Source of the DNA: XYA12-FULL-58-9 sp001798605
GTDB taxonomy: Bacteria > Myxococcota > XYA12-FULL-58-9
DNA length: 7,723 nt
Direction of reading: 5' to 3'
Assembly (NCBI GenBank): GCA_036736205.1
Contig: DAINMX010000281.1
Location: 1 to 7,723 of the forward strand
In this document: positions 6,156 through 7,723 of the stretch, piece after piece
Layout of the letters: the number at the start of each line of letters is the position of its first letter
How positions within the stretch are numbered: position 1 is the first letter of the stretch
Notes under the pieces: generated by a model
Database searches by the model: none
The model's input: the letters and a program-made list of their open reading frames with translations, nothing else
Told to the model about the DNA's origin: nothing
Made by a program: the position numbers and the translations under genes

Positions 6156-6174
6156 GATGTAATTGTAACACCAC
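6156..6174 (+). promoter_or_regulatory. Shared dyad motif upstream of the pseudo-receiver gene
   Basis: GATGTAATTGTAACACCAC matches the copies at 236-254 and 3889-3907 at both ends and keeps the TGT-N7-ACA spacing. It lies only 26 bases before ATG 6201. Here it more likely sits at or downstream of the transcription start than in a -35 position, favouring a repressor site or an untranslated-leader element over a sigma-factor promoter. Confidence 0.5.
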
Positions 6175-6200
6175 TGATATCGAGATGGTGGGGAACGGCC

Positions 6201-6764
6201 ATGGGGGAGCACCAGTCGCCAACCGCGGGGCAGGAGCAGTGCGAAGACGACCCGTGGGTCGACATCGTTGGGTTCGACGATGGCGGCAATATCTCTGATG
6301 ATCCAGAGGACGCCGACTCCATTCCCGTGGAGATCGGGGACGATGATGCGCCCGTGGCTCCCAGGTCAGAAGTGACCAACAACGACAGACAGGTGGCAGG
6401 TATCGCGCAGATCAAGCATCGGCAAGTCCTACTCGTCCATGCAAACCCGACTGTACGGGAAGCGTTGGTGTACCTCCTGGATGATTTCTGGGAGGTGTAT
6501 GCTGTTGCAACTTCGGCACACGCGCAACAGCTCATTGCCGCAAGAGGGTTCGACGCCATCATTTCGGAGCATCGGCCACCAGAGCTGGACGCCGCAAGGC
6601 TGTTCGAAGAGATCCGTACACGCAAGCCATCGATTCAACGGGTGGTGATTTCTGACGACTGGATGGGCTGGTGCGGGCCGAGCCGTCGTGAGTTGGTCCA
6701 CTGCTGCCTGTCCACATCGAGCAGTATCAAAGATCTTTACGAATCCGTGAAACCCGCGCCATGA
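6201..6764 (+). CDS. Pseudo-receiver protein with acidic N-terminal extension
   Basis: The 187-residue protein has an acidic, probably unstructured N-terminus (about 1-70, with many Asp and Glu). A receiver-like fold follows at about 73-185 (VLLVHANPTVREALVYLL, then FDAIISEHRPPELDAARLFEEIR, then RVVISDD). The phosphotransfer residues are altered. The acidic pair is replaced by H80-A81 and the phosphoacceptor Asp is E123. The conserved Lys-Pro is absent from the HCCLSTSS segment. It should therefore not be phosphorylated in the usual way; E123 could mimic the phosphorylated state. Its similarity in outline to receivers elsewhere in the window supports common origin, but no partner can be assigned. 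GTGGGGA precedes the ATG. Control by the motif at 6156-6174 is likely. Confidence 0.75.
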   Translation: MGEHQSPTAGQEQCEDDPWVDIVGFDDGGNISDDPEDADSIPVEIGDDDAPVAPRSEVTNNDRQVAGIAQIKHRQVLLVHANPTVREALVYLLDDFWEVYAVATSAHAQQLIAARGFDAIISEHRPPELDAARLFEEIRTRKPSIQRVVISDDWMGWCGPSRRELVHCCLSTSSSIKDLYESVKPAP

Positions 6765-6782
6765 CTTGATGTCCACAAACGT

Positions 6783-6801
6783 CCGGTGATTGAAGCACCG
6801 G
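6783..6801 (+). terminator. Intergenic stem-loop, possible weak terminator
   Basis: CCGGTG (6783-6788) and CACCGG (6796-6801) form a six-bp GC-rich stem with a seven-base loop in the 57-bp gap between the pseudo-receiver and DUF2934 genes. No run of T follows, so it is not a standard intrinsic terminator. It may reduce readthrough or stabilise the upstream message. Confidence 0.3.
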
Positions 6802-6821
6802 CCTGAACTTGGGAGAACACC

Positions 6822-7064
6822 ATGCAAATCAAGAAGAATTCCAACCCAGAGCGGTCAACCGACAATGCACAGCCCAACCTGACGGGCAACGGCATGCGCC
6901 TGTCATCGCCCGTGAATGCGCTCATCGACGATGAGCGTCGTCGCATGGTCGCCGAGGCCGCCTACTTCCGCTCTGAGAAGCGGGGATTTCGCGAAGGTGA
7001 CATCCAGCAGGATTGGCTGGAAGCCGAGGCCGAGATCAAATCCCGTTTGGAGCAGGGCACCTGA
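6822..7064 (+). CDS. DUF2934 family small protein
   Basis: The protein has 80 residues. Residues about 38-76 match the DUF2934 pattern as I know it: a helix with RxxMVAEAAYFRSEKRGF, then a turn, then DWLEAEAEIKSRL. The first 35 residues are polar and probably disordered. The biochemical role of the family is not established. GGGAG (6811-6815) is well placed before ATG 6822. The gene follows the pseudo-receiver in the same direction, separated by a stem-loop. After its stop the same reading frame continues past a second stop into an HTH-like segment (see 7074-7161). Confidence 0.75.
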   Translation: MQIKKNSNPERSTDNAQPNLTGNGMRLSSPVNALIDDERRRMVAEAAYFRSEKRGFREGDIQQDWLEAEAEIKSRLEQGT

Positions 7065-7073
7065 CCGGGTTGA

Positions 7074-7161
7074 CTCCAGTCGAAAGCAGCCAGAGAGCTC
7101 GGCATTCCAGTCGGAACCGTGCATGGGTGGACCTTCAAAGCACGCAAGGCTCGCGAACAAG
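7074..7161 (+). pseudogene. HTH-like coding remnant without a start codon
   Basis: The frame directly after TGA 7071-7073 reads SKAARELGIPVGTVHGWTF and then KARKAREQG. This resembles the homeodomain-like helix-turn-helix of transposase or terminase small-subunit N-termini. No ATG, GTG or TTG precedes the helix in frame; the first GTG (7119) falls inside it. It shares its frame with the upstream DUF2934 gene, beyond two stops. The frame stays open to 7373, but codon quality drops after about 7161. It is probably the stump of a decayed or transferred gene; a chance match is possible. Confidence 0.3.
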
Positions 7162-7218
7162 GAAGAACGTGGCCTGTCGGACCGTCGGACGCTGGTCGTG
7201 TTGCGGAAGGATTAGGTG

Positions 7219-7545
7219 GTGACGAACCCAACACCGATGATCCGCAAGATGCTGAGGCGCAACTACAGCCGAAGAACGAGCCCGCTGAATCTCGGCCAAG
7301 ACGAGGCCCTGTCGGAGTTGATCGAGGCAGAGAAGAGACACGTGGTCAACGTCGCGAGGCTCATGTTTGCTGATGCCAGACTCCGAGGCCTCGAGGATGA
7401 TTGGCCAAAATTGTCACGTACGCTCAGTATCGGAGCGAGTTGCACAGGTCTTCTGCATGCTTGTGGCCCTCGACTGTCACCTTTCCAGTTTCATGGACAA
7501 GGGCGTTTTGATAGGAGGCCGCTATTTCTGCAAGGAGGGATCCCA
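7219..7545 (+). CDS. Uncharacterised open frame in phase with the activase gene, possibly decayed
   Basis: A GTG at 7219 has AAGGA seven bases upstream, and the frame is open from there into the activase without a stop. From 7219 to about 7400 it looks genuinely coding. Third positions are strongly G or C, and the peptide forms helices such as DEALSELIEAEKRHVVNVAR. From about 7401 to 7545 codon use in this frame worsens. Other frames look better there: YAQYRSELHR in one, and VFCMLVALDCHLSSF with GVLIGGRYFC in another. The simplest reading is a small gene broken by one or more frameshifts. A long N-terminal extension of the activase is less likely, because the activase has its own strong ribosome-binding site. 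I do not recognise the protein. Confidence 0.35.
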
Positions 7546-7723
7546 ATGTTCAGGACGTCGTCCGTCCTCCGTGTTGCTGCCTGCGACCTCGGAAAGGCGT
7601 CCGCTGGTTTTGCAATCGTCACGGTTGGGCCCCAAGGTCAGGTCGAGATCGAAAGCATCGAGCACCGCCCGCATCAGGGCCGGCCCTTCGCGGAATTCGA
7701 GCGGTGGTACCGTCACCATGACG
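7546..7723 (+). CDS. BadF/BadG/BcrA/BcrD-type acyl-CoA dehydratase activase (partial, 5' end)
   Basis: Only the first 59 codons are in the window. After a short lead the protein reads RVAACDLGKASAGFAIVTV, which matches the first phosphate-binding loop of the ASKHA-fold activase ATPases. These drive electrons into 2-hydroxyacyl-CoA dehydratases or benzoyl-CoA reductases, using ATP hydrolysis and a shared iron-sulfur cluster. The cluster cysteines would lie beyond the window edge. AAGGAGG (7532-7538) sits seven bases before the ATG and fixes the start. The usual dehydratase partner is not visible. The gene appears to begin a metabolic unit unrelated to the signalling genes on its left. Confidence 0.75.
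   Translation, partial: MFRTSSVLRVAACDLGKASAGFAIVTVGPQGQVEIESIEHRPHQGRPFAEFERWYRHHD

Larger units (their letters stand above)
5892..6200 (+). other. Intergenic region with tandem repeats, DnaA-box-like sites and the shared motif
   Basis: I see no convincing gene here. Features in order are a pair of DnaA-box-like sequences (5986-6005), 13-bp tandem repeats (6089-6127), a -35-like TTGACA (6124-6129) with only a poor -10 partner, and the shared motif (6156-6174). The ribosome-binding sequence GTGGGGA precedes the gene at 6201. The long open frames present on either strand give low-complexity translations. Confidence 0.6.

Noticed and set aside
5840..6625. Minus-strand open frame of 261 codons
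   Set aside because: It runs across non-coding repeats and the antisense of the pseudo-receiver gene. The translation is dominated by Ser, Thr and Arg without domain structure.
7522..7719. Minus-strand open frame at the right edge
   Set aside because: It is antisense to the activase start, which has a strong ribosome-binding site and a clear family motif.

Overview
The window looks like a chromosomal segment from a high-GC bacterium. A member of Myxococcota or the older Deltaproteobacteria is my best guess. This is an inference from the mix of tandem PilZ proteins, stand-alone receiver proteins, a CheX-like protein, a DUF2934 protein and a BadF/BcrA-type activase. No rRNA or other taxonomic marker is present. 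All well-supported genes lie on the + strand. No tRNA, rRNA, CRISPR array, transposase or complete mobile element was recognised.

Layout. At 1-290 there is a regulatory region with the possible start of a divergent gene at the left edge, a four-unit 16-bp tandem repeat and a promoter-like sequence. At 291-1955 a short PilZ gene, apparently frameshifted by a 4-bp duplication, is translationally coupled to a three-barrel PilZ protein. A possible 35-codon ORF follows at 1957-2064. At 2094-3622 two single-domain response regulators flank a CheX-like protein whose phosphatase residues appear to be replaced. After a 433-bp intergenic stretch, 4056-5891 encodes a 611-residue HTH-PAS-PAS-PAS-PilZ protein with no enzymatic output domain. 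A 309-bp intergenic stretch holds 13-bp tandem repeats and two sequences resembling DnaA boxes. At 6201-6764 there is a pseudo-receiver protein, and at 6822-7064 a DUF2934 protein. From 7065 to 7545 there are incomplete or decaying coding frames. The window ends inside an acyl-CoA dehydratase activase gene (7546 onward).

How the parts may work together. The core (291-6764) is a signalling set built almost entirely from non-catalytic parts: c-di-GMP-binding PilZ domains, receivers, a probable phospho-receiver-binding CheX fold, PAS sensors and one DNA-binding domain. No histidine kinase, GGDEF, EAL or HD-GYP domain lies in the window, so the inputs must come from elsewhere.

A short motif, GATGTWA-N6-CACCAC (containing TGT-N7-ACA), precedes three of these genes or gene groups. 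A shortened form lies near the left edge. This suggests a small regulon, and the HTH-PAS-PilZ protein is a candidate, untested, regulator. All domain assignments were made by eye without database searches.
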